Virus record (IMG/VR): IMGVR_UViG_3300019760_000011 | Coordinates: 1-28,295 of that record | Source: a virus | Strand: one strand, 5' to 3' | DNA: 28,295 nt | Part shown: piece by piece, positions 15,298-23,557 of the stretch | How the letters are laid out: the number at the start of each line of letters is the position of its first letter | Numbering within the stretch: the stretch's first letter is position 1 | Notes under the pieces: model-generated | Databases searched by the model: none | What the model was told of the DNA's origin: nothing | What the model saw: only the letters and a program-made list of their open reading frames with translations | Translations under genes and position numbers: made by a program

Positions 15298-16521
15298 CTA
15301 AACGGCTGTAATCTCAGTAATGGTATCGGCAAATGTATCTTTAACAAATGCTAACTTATCCGCATCTTTTACAACTAAAGTACCTCTCATATAAAGAGTG
15401 ATAGTTTTTAATTGTTTCAATACGTCGTCCTCGTTCTGTTCCCACACCTTCAAATCCATTTCTTTTCTACTCCAGAACTTAGCTTTTGTGAAGTCGCCAA
15501 CCAAATAAGAACCTTTAGTTACTCCGTTGTTTGCGATAATTCTTACGCCATCAACAGCCACATTCATTCCCGTTGCCATTGTTGGAGGAATTAAATAAGC
15601 TCCCTGATCATCTCTGGTCAGTTTCATGTCTCTAACATCCGAAGGATTCAGTACAATAAAGTTAGCCATGAAGTTAGCCAATTGAATCTGTGTTAAAGCA
15701 TATGATAAAGCATCCCACTTATTAGGAGTCACACCAGTTGGCATAGTATCACCAGCAGCACTAAAAGCAGTTGCAACAGTGTTAACGCCATCAAAACCAT
15801 TAGCCGCAACCGTACCGTTCAAAATAGCAGCATCAAGCTTTAAAACCATTAATGTTACAAGTTCCGTCTGAACCTCTGACATTAACCAATCAATATCATC
15901 GAAGGAGTTATTAGACACTTTGATGAATTCAGATAGATTCTGCATTGCAGCAGTCTTAGTTTCGTAACCCAAAACAGTTTGAGCAGCAGGAGCGGTAGCT
16001 TCATCAACCCATTCCGTACCATCCGTACGTGTTTTTCTCTGTACCCAATAGATCGTTAAACTATTCGCAATGCCTCTTGCGACAATATCCAACATAAAAG
16101 GTGATCTGTCTGGCGCTTTTGATACTCCAGGATCTAACTGATAAGCTGGCAATAAAGAACCAGTAGTAATAGATGCGTTGTCTGTTGACAAGAAAGACTT
16201 AATTTCCATCTTAAATGCTTCAGCATCTTTTCTACTTAATCCGCTTACCTTCTGGATATCCTTATTAAGCTTATCTCTTAAAGAACTTGCAAATGTTGCC
16301 TTTTGCTCTTCGTTTAACTTACCGTCTTTTTCAGCCTTCTTTAAAGACACAGCAATCTCATCCAATTGTTTTTGCATGACATCCTTAGTCTTATTCATTG
16401 TCTCAAGCTCAGCCTTAAGCTTTTCGTTATCCTCATTAAGACCCTTTACAATCTCTTCGTTTTTTAATTCAATAGCTTTGCCATGTTCCGCAAGAGCTTC
16501 TTCCAATTCTTTTTTTTCCAT
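15298..16521 (-). CDS. HK97-fold major capsid protein with N-terminal scaffold domain (407 aa)
   Basis: The first ~100 residues are a charged coiled coil (ELEEALAEHGKAIELKNEE, then LNEDNEKLKAELETMNK), the 'delta' scaffold domain normally cut off by the prohead protease. The remainder fits the HK97 gp5 family: SITTGSLLPAYQLDPG at the mature N-terminus, then the P-domain and E-loop region, TLMVLKLDAAILNG (spine helix), NFMANFIVLNPSDVRDMKLTRD, and the strand-rich GSYLVGDFTKAKFWSRKEMDL C-terminal part. I chose ATG at 16521 (MEKKELEE) over 16533 because it directly follows the protease stop. Own terminator downstream. Confidence 0.9.
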   Translation of the reverse strand: MEKKELEEALAEHGKAIELKNEEIVKGLNEDNEKLKAELETMNKTKDVMQKQLDEIAVSLKKAEKDGKLNEEQKATFASSLRDKLNKDIQKVSGLSRKDAEAFKMEIKSFLSTDNASITTGSLLPAYQLDPGVSKAPDRSPFMLDIVARGIANSLTIYWVQRKTRTDGTEWVDEATAPAAQTVLGYETKTAAMQNLSEFIKVSNNSFDDIDWLMSEVQTELVTLMVLKLDAAILNGTVAANGFDGVNTVATAFSAAGDTMPTGVTPNKWDALSYALTQIQLANFMANFIVLNPSDVRDMKLTRDDQGAYLIPPTMATGMNVAVDGVRIIANNGVTKGSYLVGDFTKAKFWSRKEMDLKVWEQNEDDVLKQLKTITLYMRGTLVVKDADKLAFVKDTFADTITEITAV

Positions 16522-16522
16522 T

Positions 16523-17227
16523 TTATAAACCATTTAAAAATTTTAATATATCTGATTTGCTCATTTGCGGCTCATTCACTTCTAGAGTGATTTCTCGGCT
16601 CTTTTTGATTATGAGTGCATCTATATGATTCTTTAATAATTCTAGATTAGATAATTTGGCATCTTTAAAGCTGCAATTAAGAAGGTTCTTGTAAAACCTT
16701 TCTTCGACTACAAGCTCTTCAATATCCATATCATCAAACGACTTAATCCCAACCGTCAAAGCGTCGGGGTGTGCAGGTCGTTTTGTTAGTGTTGATATTT
16801 CAAACAATGCTATTTCCTTTAGTAAATTATAACCCTTGCCGTCCGGCTCTTCTTTTACAGGATAGTATCCAATTGAATGACTCATGCTCTTTCCAGCTTC
16901 AGCCATTGCCTTGTATTCCTCGTGCGTTTCTCTCCCTAATTGAGTACCTAATATTAATTGAGATTTAGCGAGTAGTCCGTAATTATCCTCAGAAAGCTCC
17001 TTTATAACCCCAGGCATTAAAGTACTATCGTGGTTCTTATAGTGTTGTATCTCCTTAAAACTTTCCGCTATAGTCTTTTTATATGCACCTTTTACTGCAA
17101 TATCTTTAACTCTATCGGGAGTATTAAACGCTGAGCCATAAAACACAACCGTACCCTTTTCGTCAACATCCTTAATTAATGTAAGGCAAGACTTTTGTAA
17201 TTGATTCTGACTTTTAATATTACCCAT
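16523..17227 (-). CDS. Prohead maturation protease, HK97 gp4-like S78 (234 aa)
   Basis: Serine protease that removes the capsid scaffold domain. Family landmarks: YGSAFNTPDRVKDI near the N-terminus, HYKNHDSTLMPGV with His66, SMSHSIGYYP with the serine at 116-118, and ALFEISTLTKRPAHP with Glu143 and the PAHP turn. The C-terminal ~70 residues are an extra helical region ending in SKSDILKFLNGL, which probably contacts the scaffold. It starts the capsid operon and is directly followed by the capsid gene. A TATCTTTA element lies 18 bases upstream of its ATG. Confidence 0.88.
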   Translation of the reverse strand: MGNIKSQNQLQKSCLTLIKDVDEKGTVVFYGSAFNTPDRVKDIAVKGAYKKTIAESFKEIQHYKNHDSTLMPGVIKELSEDNYGLLAKSQLILGTQLGRETHEEYKAMAEAGKSMSHSIGYYPVKEEPDGKGYNLLKEIALFEISTLTKRPAHPDALTVGIKSFDDMDIEELVVEERFYKNLLNCSFKDAKLSNLELLKNHIDALIIKKSREITLEVNEPQMSKSDILKFLNGL

Positions 17228-17245
17228 GATTTTCTATTTACGCTA

Positions 17246-17253
17246 TAAAGATA
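17246..17253 (-). promoter_or_regulatory. Late-type minus promoter element for protease-capsid
   Basis: Minus strand AATTTTGTATCTTTATAGCG; core 17253-17246, about 18 bases before the protease ATG. It would restart transcription after the plus-strand genes at 17.4-18.0 kb. Confidence 0.5.
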
Positions 17254-17366
17254 CAAAATTTTATTTATTATTTAGAATGAATATAAACTATACAAATATT
17301 AGGCTATTTGTTTTGATTCGATTGATTTGTTTATGAAATTGCAATTGGAACCAAATCTTAAAAGAA

Positions 17367-17666
17367 ATGAATAGTAAGATAAGAGATGCCATAATAAATA
17401 ATAGTAAGATACTAGATAGGCTGAAATGTTTTGTTCAAATTGATAAAACTAAAAATATAGATGATCAGCTTATAAAATATAGATACTCAAATTTGCCTCG
17501 AATAGTACCTATCCAGTGTAAATTCGCCATGATCATGGAGATTGTATATGTAGATTCATCGTGTTATTTAACTAGTATTAAGTGGGATGTTCAAAAACAA
17601 AAAATTGTAAATATAAAATATAGAGATAGTATTAAAGATGATTGGATTAATATTGAAGAATTGTAA
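17367..17666 (+). CDS. Plus-strand hypothetical protein (99 aa)
   Basis: First of three small genes transcribed against the head genes between the protease and MuF genes. Basic N-terminal helix (KIRDAIINNSKILDRLKCF), then probable beta-strands (IMEIVYVDSSCYLTSIKWD). Two to three TTTG motifs (17307-17329) lie upstream, but no clean TAnnTTTG promoter. No family recognised. Together with its neighbours it looks like an accessory insertion. Confidence 0.55.
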   Translation: MNSKIRDAIINNSKILDRLKCFVQIDKTKNIDDQLIKYRYSNLPRIVPIQCKFAMIMEIVYVDSSCYLTSIKWDVQKQKIVNIKYRDSIKDDWINIEEL

Positions 17667-17676
17667 ATGAACAAAT

Positions 17677-17850
17677 ATGATAGTAGAGCTTAAATTAATT
17701 GATATCGCCCCGCGAGATGTGGAAGCCGCTGAAGAGATTGCTGGCAGGATAAGTAAAGATATGATGAAAGAGCAGATTTATGAGCTGTTTAGATACTCTA
17801 AATTTCACGCTAATGTTTATGGAAATAAAATTGTAATTAGAAATAAATAA
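17677..17850 (+). CDS. Plus-strand hypothetical protein (57 aa)
   Basis: ATG at 17677 follows the previous stop by 10 bases. The product begins MIVELKLIDIAPRDVEAAEEI, has a helix (ISKDMMKEQIYELF) and ends in a short strand (NVYGNKIVIRNK). The alternation suggests a small alpha/beta fold. No family recognised; supported by tight spacing on both sides. Confidence 0.55.
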   Translation: MIVELKLIDIAPRDVEAAEEIAGRISKDMMKEQIYELFRYSKFHANVYGNKIVIRNK

Positions 17851-17853
17851 GAA

Positions 17854-18027
17854 ATGAAAAACTACAAAAAAGAATTAGAAGACGCTAAAATATCACTAAC
17901 GCTTCTAAGGCAAGAGGTCAAAAAACAAATTAAAATGCGAAGACAAAGAAAGTCTTTATCCTTTATTTTAGGCTTGGCTTGTGGGCTTATTTTCGGAGTT
18001 GTTGGAACTTTTTTAATGATGATGTAG
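17854..18027 (+). CDS. Plus-strand small membrane protein (57 aa)
   Basis: ATG three bases after the previous stop. A charged, helical N-terminus (KKELEDAKISLTLLRQEV, KMRRQRK) is followed by one hydrophobic segment (about residues 36-55, FILGLACGLIFGVVGTFLMM), with the basic residues on the inner side by the positive-inside rule. Such short N-in membrane proteins are common phage accessory products, but I cannot give a function. A strong terminator follows. Confidence 0.6.
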   Translation: MKNYKKELEDAKISLTLLRQEVKKQIKMRRQRKSLSFILGLACGLIFGVVGTFLMMM

Positions 18028-18047
18028 AATTAATTTAACTAAACATT

Positions 18048-18073
18048 AAAAGCCCCTTAGTCGGGGCTTTTTT
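18048..18073. terminator. Bidirectional terminator between island 2 and MuF gene
   Basis: AAAAGCCCC (18048-18056) and GGGGCTTTT (18063-18071) form a 9-bp stem with a 6-base loop, flanked by T on both strands. It ends the plus-strand trio and also the minus-strand packaging operon, whose last stop begins at 18074. Confidence 0.85.
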
Positions 18074-18845
18074 ATTGCACTACAATTAAAAGCGTACACC
18101 TACAATTAATTATTTCGTCAGCGCTTCCATTAGGATCTCCGGGGAACATCAACCCATTCGGGAACAACTGATCCCTTCTAAGTCCTCCCACTTGTTGACT
18201 ATAACTCTCTGCGGCTATGTGTGTGGCTCTAATGTTTGGCAAGCCTGAAGTGCTCCAAAACTTACGATAATTAAGACCAGTAGATTCAGCGGCATAAACA
18301 GCAGCCTTATTGCTACCGCCTATTATTTCAGTTTGAGCGATTGCCCTTGCTCTTGCTTTGGTATTGCCCTTTAAATCATTACCAACGGCTTTAATCAAGT
18401 TTCTTTTAATCTCGGGTATTCCCAAGCCTCTTTCTGTGCCGTCTTCCAAAACACCCCTAACTAATGATAGTGTTCTTTTTCTTGTCGTTCCTGCTATTTG
18501 AGTTATTTTTTCGCCAGCTTCATTAGTAACAAAATTAAGCAAGAACCTTTCGAATTCGTTTATCCAAAAATCATCCTCTTCGTTCTTTTGCCCTATAATG
18601 TTCTTTCGCTGCATTAAAGCTAATGGTGCAAATCTCTTATAATATATCTTTAAGGCTTTTTCTATTGGCTCATCTGGAATTAAAGATACTTGAGCTTCCC
18701 ACTGAACAGGATCTAATAGGCTAACGCTTTTCAAGTAAGCGTCATACTGATCAGCTATAGCATTACGAAAAAGACGAATACCACCCCTTTCGATTTGATC
18801 TCGTCTTCTCTTATATACTTTCTCGAATTGTTTAGTCCTTGGCAT
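18072..18845 (-). CDS. MuF-like head morphogenesis protein (257 aa)
   Basis: The C-terminal motif PGDPNGSADEIINCRCTL is diagnostic of the Phage_Mu_F family (gp7 of SPP1, gpF of Mu), minor head proteins bound to the portal. The ARARAIAQTEIIGGSNKAA helix and the WSTSGLPNIRATHIAAES segment also fit. The N-terminal half is helical. No toxin domain is fused. It overlaps the portal gene by 14 bases. Confidence 0.88.
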   Translation of the reverse strand: MPRTKQFEKVYKRRRDQIERGGIRLFRNAIADQYDAYLKSVSLLDPVQWEAQVSLIPDEPIEKALKIYYKRFAPLALMQRKNIIGQKNEEDDFWINEFERFLLNFVTNEAGEKITQIAGTTRKRTLSLVRGVLEDGTERGLGIPEIKRNLIKAVGNDLKGNTKARARAIAQTEIIGGSNKAAVYAAESTGLNYRKFWSTSGLPNIRATHIAAESYSQQVGGLRRDQLFPNGLMFPGDPNGSADEIINCRCTLLIVVQ

Positions 18846-20142
18846 TTATGTAATCTTCAAATGATTTATTTTCATCGCTTAAAGTTTCGCCCATTTGTGA
18901 TAAAGGTATATCCTGCATTGAAAACTTAGGTTCATCCATGACGTCGGAATCAAACTTTTTCTTTCCTGTTGCTTGTCTTATCTCGTTAGGAGTCCAATAA
19001 GCCTTATTCATCCAATCAACTCTATCTTTAAAGCCCTCTTGTAGTTCTTCAACCTCTGAATAATCAAAAGCCCAGAACAGGTCTTTATATTCCTCTATAT
19101 TTTCAATTGTAGCCTCGTTAAGTGTTGTTTCCACCTTCGCTAGATTAGGCATGATGCAATCAGTCCACGCTGATTTTCTAGCCTCTCTCTTAGAGTTGTA
19201 CGTTGAACCGCTTGGATCATTCATTAAGTCCATAGGGAAAGCATAAACATTTCCTAAAATTCTTCTGCCATCCTTTGACGATTCAATTACGTTAAGATCC
19301 GCAACGGTAGAACCCAAGTCAAGCTTGCCCATTTTGTTTTTAGCAACATAAGGCAATCCTCTTTTTTTGCCGCTTCCTTGATTCTTAATGTCTTTCTCTA
19401 CTTGCTGTTGTTGCGGTGTTGAAAAGCCATCTTGAGCGCTACCACTAACATCTCTATATAAAATGTGCTTAGGTCCTTGATTCTCGAATTGCTTTAGTTC
19501 CGTATCTTCAGCTTGATTTTGCTTGCTCACAATTCTTGCAGCCGCCTTTAATGGAGATTGTCCGTGAAGTGATCTATCCTCAAGCCAAAGAGGATTAAAC
19601 ATTTTTGTATGAACAACCTCTTCGAATGCAAATTCTTGATTATACGAATCATCAATCTTATAGCCTCTTATGGGATCTAAAATTGTACCTTCGATAATGT
19701 CTACGCAACTAGCGGGTAGTAGGTGTAATTCTTGAGCTTTCCCCGCATTAACACCCGAATCAAGCTTTAGTGTATATGTGAAATTCTCACCAATAGATAA
19801 CCAGTAGGTTAAAAATCCGGTGATATAATCATCTGTGTTCATGAACGGATTCACCTTTTTCTTGAACTTCAACAACTCGTGATCTGTCACCTCCTCGCTT
19901 GTGCCGTCTGGATTTTTCTTTCGAAGTGTGAGCGTTGCCTGCCTACGCATTAGATCAATCCTGTTGATTATAGAGTAAACGTCAACATTGCCAGAATAGC
20001 CTTGTTTTAGATACTCTACGGCAGTATCACTAATAATATTTGCCGTCCCATCGCTTATCCACCATTGAAAAAGAGCCGTGTTGAGTAGTGTTCTGTTGAC
20101 GGAATTGCGCAAAGCGTCAACAGCTTTCTTGAATATATTCAT
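18832..20142 (-). CDS. Portal protein, HK97-type (436 aa)
   Basis: Dodecameric portal at the capsid vertex, entry and exit channel for DNA. Family features: N-terminal helix; VYSIINRIDLMRRQATLTLR with the conserved arginines; LKFKKKVNPFMNTDDYITGFLTYWLSIGEN-type wing region (given by its parts NPFMNTDDY and YWLSIGENF); PLWLEDRSLHGQSPLKAA; the FSTPQQQQVEKDIKNQ stem helix; and DLMNDPSGSTYNSKREA, the highly conserved 'P-x-x-x-T-Y-x-N' region. Length typical. It lies directly after the large terminase and before MuF. A TAACTTTA element lies about 20 bases upstream. Confidence 0.87.
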   Translation of the reverse strand: MNIFKKAVDALRNSVNRTLLNTALFQWWISDGTANIISDTAVEYLKQGYSGNVDVYSIINRIDLMRRQATLTLRKKNPDGTSEEVTDHELLKFKKKVNPFMNTDDYITGFLTYWLSIGENFTYTLKLDSGVNAGKAQELHLLPASCVDIIEGTILDPIRGYKIDDSYNQEFAFEEVVHTKMFNPLWLEDRSLHGQSPLKAAARIVSKQNQAEDTELKQFENQGPKHILYRDVSGSAQDGFSTPQQQQVEKDIKNQGSGKKRGLPYVAKNKMGKLDLGSTVADLNVIESSKDGRRILGNVYAFPMDLMNDPSGSTYNSKREARKSAWTDCIMPNLAKVETTLNEATIENIEEYKDLFWAFDYSEVEELQEGFKDRVDWMNKAYWTPNEIRQATGKKKFDSDVMDEPKFSMQDIPLSQMGETLSDENKSFEDYINAKD

Positions 20143-20161
20143 ATCAAAATATTATTTTCTT

Positions 20162-20169
20162 TAAAGTTA
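20162..20169 (-). promoter_or_regulatory. Late-type minus promoter element for portal-MuF
   Basis: Minus strand ATTTTTTCGTAACTTTAAAG: same upstream TTTTTTCGTA as at 11351, core TAACTTTA. It sits between the large terminase stop and the portal ATG. Confidence 0.4.
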
Positions 20170-20186
20170 CGAAAAAATATAGAACT

Positions 20187-21404
20187 TCATAAGTCATTCG
20201 GATCAACCCAGAAATCAGAGGTATTGCCCATCATGTCGCCCAATGAGTAAGCATATCTACAGGCATCAATAGCGTGGTTCATCCAATCTTTAGGTTTGTT
20301 TATGAACTTACCGTTTTTGTCTTGCATCCATTGATAGTATCTGTTTTCTTTTATCAGGTTAGAGCTTTTCTTTGTGACAAGTATCTTGTGTCTCTTTAGA
20401 AAATCTATACCAGCCATAATAGAGCCTGGCTTCTTATCTGCACCTATTGCATTTATACCATATCGCTGAAGCTCTTCAATACTCTTAGGCTCTGCACTAT
20501 CACATATAACAATTTCCCCATTATAGCCATTAGAGTGGAAATAATCAGCTATTTCAGAGTTTATTAAGCCTGTCTGATACATGAACTCATCAAAATATAT
20601 CCTCCCATGCCCCTTTAAGGTTTTCACTATTGCCGTCGGGTCGTTCGAAAACCCAAAGTCTAAGGCGTACCAGCAACCGTCTATGTCTGGGAAATTATCT
20701 ATCTGCTCCCAAATAGGGAACACTCTACCGTCCGTTATTCCTCCCCAATCACCTAGCGCATATATTTTATAGTAGTTTTTATCTATGTGTTTATACGACT
20801 CTAAAACCTTTTTATACTCTTCATCAATAAACTTATTGTTTAGGTATGTGGTTTTAATGATGGTGGTTTTCTCTCTAATCTCTGGCGTGTCAAAGAAATG
20901 CTTTTTAATCCAATGCTCTTCATCTATTGGGTTGAATGTTATAGTCATTTGAAGGTCGTCGCGCCCCCTAAGTCTCAAGTTAAGTTGATTAAAGTCAGAA
21001 TGTGCCAACTCGCTAGCCTCTTCAATCCATATTCGCGTAATACCAGCAATTGATTTTATTTTTTCAGGATCATCCATACCCTTGAATAGTATTTGAGATC
21101 CATTTGCGAAAGTTATGAACTGAGTTGCTTTATTCTCCTCGTAGTATGGGGTCAAGCCCCATCCATCAAGAATAGACTTAAATAGAGCTATTACTGAATC
21201 TTTTAGTGTCGTTCCAACCTTACGTATAACTAAAAGCTTTTCTTTCTTCTGTAAGCATCTTATTATCTCGTATTGTGTTTGTGAGAATGACTTGCTAGAC
21301 CCTGCGCCACCATAAGATACAACAAAACGGGAAGAAGCGTTCTGCAACTTCCCGATTAACGGATTAAATAAATCCTCTTGGTGTTTTGAAAAATCAATCA
21401 GCAT
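20187..21404 (-). CDS. terL: Terminase large subunit (405 aa)
   Basis: ATPase-nuclease that packages DNA. Walker A: YGGAGSSKS (31-39). Walker B: RIWIEEAS (124-131) with the catalytic glutamates. The C-terminal RNase H-like nuclease shows the acidic triad: D249 in YALDFGFSNDP, D302 in ICDSAEPKSI, and D380 in NHAIDACRY. This pattern is that of the Terminase_3/PBSX-like family. It overlaps the small terminase by 11 bases. The motif set is complete, so the enzyme should be functional. Confidence 0.93.
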   Translation of the reverse strand: MLIDFSKHQEDLFNPLIGKLQNASSRFVVSYGGAGSSKSFSQTQYEIIRCLQKKEKLLVIRKVGTTLKDSVIALFKSILDGWGLTPYYEENKATQFITFANGSQILFKGMDDPEKIKSIAGITRIWIEEASELAHSDFNQLNLRLRGRDDLQMTITFNPIDEEHWIKKHFFDTPEIREKTTIIKTTYLNNKFIDEEYKKVLESYKHIDKNYYKIYALGDWGGITDGRVFPIWEQIDNFPDIDGCWYALDFGFSNDPTAIVKTLKGHGRIYFDEFMYQTGLINSEIADYFHSNGYNGEIVICDSAEPKSIEELQRYGINAIGADKKPGSIMAGIDFLKRHKILVTKKSSNLIKENRYYQWMQDKNGKFINKPKDWMNHAIDACRYAYSLGDMMGNTSDFWVDPNDL

Positions 21405-21813
21405 CGAACTTTGGAGGCTTAATTATCAGGTTCATTTGCCCAGTCTGTTCTACTTCTTGCTTATCTTTCCACCCCATATTTTTAAGTGCAAAAATTGCAC
21501 CCGTAGCGCCATTATGAGATAATCTTTTTTCATATCCATTTTCAACTCTTAACAGTGCTTTTTTTATGGTGTAAGCAAACTCTTCCTTTCCTTTGTAATC
21601 ATAAATACTTTGCCTAGAAGCAAAGCCAAGTGCCAAAGCCAAGCCTGTAATGGTAGGAGTGCCAAAATCAATAATATTTCCTTCCTCAACAATTGGCTTG
21701 CAAGTGCCAAAGTAATCAATTATCTTCTGCTCTAACTCATCTACATTATCCCACATTGCTGGTCTTCCTCCTTCATTCCCCAATGCAAATTTATTCCCTT
21801 TCGGCGCTCCCAT
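21394..21813 (-). CDS. terS: Terminase small subunit, gp3-like (139 aa)
   Basis: DNA-recognition subunit. It starts with MGAPKGNKFALGNEGGRP, the hallmark of the gp3-type DNA-packaging family, followed by a helix-turn-helix-like region (ITGLALALGFASRQSIYDYKG), an oligomerisation helix (AYTIKKALLRVENGYEKRL) and the ALKNMGWKDKQE motif before an acidic tail. It heads the packaging-head operon; a TATCTTTA element lies 20 bases upstream of its ATG. Confidence 0.85.
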   Translation of the reverse strand: MGAPKGNKFALGNEGGRPAMWDNVDELEQKIIDYFGTCKPIVEEGNIIDFGTPTITGLALALGFASRQSIYDYKGKEEFAYTIKKALLRVENGYEKRLSHNGATGAIFALKNMGWKDKQEVEQTGQMNLIIKPPKFDAD

Positions 21814-21833
21814 AGTTTAATCTTTTAGTCCTG

Positions 21834-21841
21834 TAAAGATA
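21834..21841 (-). promoter_or_regulatory. Late-type minus promoter element for terminase genes
   Basis: Minus strand TTTTCGTATCTTTACAGG, core 21841-21834, directly downstream of the terminator at 21851-21883 and about 20 bases before the small terminase ATG. Confidence 0.5.
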
Positions 21842-21850
21842 CGAAAATAT

Positions 21851-21883
21851 AAATAAAAAACACCCACTCGTTAGAATGGGTGT
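21851..21883 (-). terminator. Terminator before the terminase genes
   Basis: ACACCCA (21860-21866) and TGGGTGT (21877-21883) form a 7-bp stem; on the minus strand it is followed by TTTTTTATTT. It ends the upstream transcript of unknown genes seven bases after the last stop. Confidence 0.8.
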
Positions 21884-21889
21884 GAATTG

Positions 21890-22363
21890 TTAGTTATTTA
21901 ATCTTCTGCTCAGTTCGTCTAATCCAGATCTAAATTGATCTTCTGTCAATTGCTCTCTGAAGATATCTATTAGTAATCTGTCTTTAGATTCTAGCCTTTC
22001 CTTTTTGGCTTGTTGCTGCCTCTCAACTCTTAATAGGTATTCTTTGTTTATTCTGTCTTTTTCTTTTTGTTTTTCTTTTATTTTTTCAGACTTGAGTTGA
22101 TTTTGTAATTCTGATATTCTAATAGTAATCAATCTTTTTAGCAGTTCGATTACTTTAATAAAACTCTTAGCTTTGCCATATTCCTTTTGATTCGAATTAT
22201 CTCCATTATAAAAATCACTTGATAGCTTAAAAATCCTCTCTTCAACTTCTATTTTCTCCATATCAAGAGATAATTTCCACTCTGTAAGATCTTCTACGCT
22301 TGACGAGTTTTTAATGTCTGTTTCATTAATTCCAAGTCTTTCGTTTTTTAGTTCTTTTCTCAT
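21890..22363 (-). CDS. Charged coiled-coil protein (157 aa)
   Basis: Almost entirely helical and rich in K, E, R and Q. Residues about 85-130 form a long coiled coil (SELQNQLKSEKIKEKQKEKD, then RVERQQQAKKERLESKD). Ends with LTEDQFRSGLDELSRRL. No domain recognised; a DNA-binding or scaffolding role is possible. It is the last gene before the terminase block and has the AAAACTAAAGA leader of the non-structural genes. Confidence 0.6.
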   Translation of the reverse strand: MRKELKNERLGINETDIKNSSSVEDLTEWKLSLDMEKIEVEERIFKLSSDFYNGDNSNQKEYGKAKSFIKVIELLKRLITIRISELQNQLKSEKIKEKQKEKDRINKEYLLRVERQQQAKKERLESKDRLLIDIFREQLTEDQFRSGLDELSRRLNN

Positions 22364-22385
22364 TTCTCTTTAGTTTTACCCCTAC

Positions 22386-23000
22386 TTATCGGCTTTGGGA
22401 CTCCGTTGAATTGTTTGAGATGTACTCCTCGGCAGCATCTAAGGCGATTTTAAAAACAAATGAATCATCTATTGTTTTTATTAAATTATCAGATTGAGCT
22501 TTCTCGTAAGCCTTTTGCATGTGATCACTAAATGAAGGCGGCTTCTTTTCTTGAACTATCTCTGCCCACTTTCCTGTTTTACAATCAAATAAAATACCTA
22601 TTCCAGATGGAATTTCAACGAGTAATCTATTATTTTCAAGCCAAGGATTAGATAATGTTGTCTTTTCAATGCCATCGCAATCAATAAAGTTTGCCCCCTT
22701 CTTAGTACCCCTTTTCTCAGCCTCAGCAATTAAAAGTTTTTCAACTTCTTTCATGTCGGCATCCGTGCATCCTTCTAAATCTACACACAAATCAGAAAAC
22801 CACTCCCATTTTCCTTTTTCATGTCTGAACCCATTGCAATAATATTCGTTTTTACTGAGCATTCTGGTAATTAATCCAAAGAATCCATCACACATATACC
22901 ATTTGTGCTGTTCGTATTGCTTAGCCTCCTTACTCTCAAAAATAATAACATCACCATCGATTATTACTCTGGTGTTTTCTGGAATTGTAATGTTTTTCAT
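22386..23000 (-). CDS. Hypothetical phage protein (204 aa)
   Basis: N-terminal part (ITIPENTRVIIDGDVIIFES) is a strand-rich unit. The middle has CTDADMKEVEKLLIAEAEKRGTKKG, a phrase I associate with a family of uncharacterised proteins in Bacteroidota phages. The C-terminal region (PSFSDHMQKAYEKAQ) is helical and ends in a Ser/Asn-rich tail. Function unknown. Between the YopX-like and coiled-coil genes in one operon. Confidence 0.6.
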   Translation of the reverse strand: MKNITIPENTRVIIDGDVIIFESKEAKQYEQHKWYMCDGFFGLITRMLSKNEYYCNGFRHEKGKWEWFSDLCVDLEGCTDADMKEVEKLLIAEAEKRGTKKGANFIDCDGIEKTTLSNPWLENNRLLVEIPSGIGILFDCKTGKWAEIVQEKKPPSFSDHMQKAYEKAQSDNLIKTIDDSFVFKIALDAAEEYISNNSTESQSR

Positions 23001-23009
23001 CTTATTAGT

Positions 23010-23402
23010 TTATTTATTATGAATATTTTCAATTACTTCAAGTATAATATCTTTAGACCCACTATTCCAATGGGAATTCCTTAGTGATCCGGTATTGAGC
23101 ATGAATGATGTTTGAGTCCACTCTACAAATCCCTCATATACAACACTGGGTTTATAATTATGATCCTTTACAGGCACCTTATCCCCCTCAAATATCTTAA
23201 CTCCATTCTTATCGGTTAAGCCTGTGAATTGCTCTGAATTATCCCAATTGAATTCTTTGCAAATTCTTTCAGATATCTTATTGCTTATTTTCTTACCAGA
23301 TATTAGTGTGAATTTTTCAGGCTTAGAATAATAACACCCATCTATAAAGTAATAGAATTGTTTTTTATCCTCATTGTATGATCTTAATATTATTTCTCTC
23401 AT
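23010..23402 (-). CDS. YopX-family protein (130 aa)
   Basis: The phrase EQFTGLTDKNGVKIFEGDKVPV is the YopX (pfam09643) signature. The protein has a beta-barrel-like C-terminal half (VVYEGFVEWTQTSFML). Role in phages unknown, often near replication or regulation genes. The frame opens at 23471, but I place the start at ATG 23402: it has an AAAACTAAAAAC leader, and a TAGATTTG promoter element (23433-23426) lies between the two candidate starts, so the longer form would begin upstream of its own promoter. Confidence 0.8.
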   Translation of the reverse strand: MREIILRSYNEDKKQFYYFIDGCYYSKPEKFTLISGKKISNKISERICKEFNWDNSEQFTGLTDKNGVKIFEGDKVPVKDHNYKPSVVYEGFVEWTQTSFMLNTGSLRNSHWNSGSKDIILEVIENIHNK

Positions 23403-23425
23403 AGTTTTTAGTTTTAAATTATACC

Positions 23426-23443
23426 CAAATCTAACACATCCAA
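23426..23443 (-). promoter_or_regulatory. Minus promoter with shared upstream element
   Basis: TAGATTTG (minus, 23433-23426) is a -7 element; TTGGATGT (23443-23436) lies immediately upstream. ATTG at the -33 position replaces TTTG. The same TTGGATGT precedes the divergent plus promoter at 23540-23557. Confidence 0.6.
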
Positions 23444-23539
23444 TTAACCTGTGCAATAGAGTTAAACACATTCAATCAAACTAATTTTTCAATAGAAACA
23501 ATCTATAAAGAACATGTTAAAAAACACATTTTAATTAAT

Positions 23540-23557
23540 TTGGATGTTGTATATTTG
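23540..23557 (+). promoter_or_regulatory. Plus promoter divergent from the YopX gene
   Basis: TTGGATGT (23540-23547) followed by TATATTTG (23550-23557). No clear -33 TTTG. Start codon at 23580. Confidence 0.6.

Noticed and set aside
23403-23471. Longer N-terminus for the YopX-like protein
   Set aside because: It would begin upstream of the TAGATTTG promoter and its sequence is unrelated to YopX proteins.
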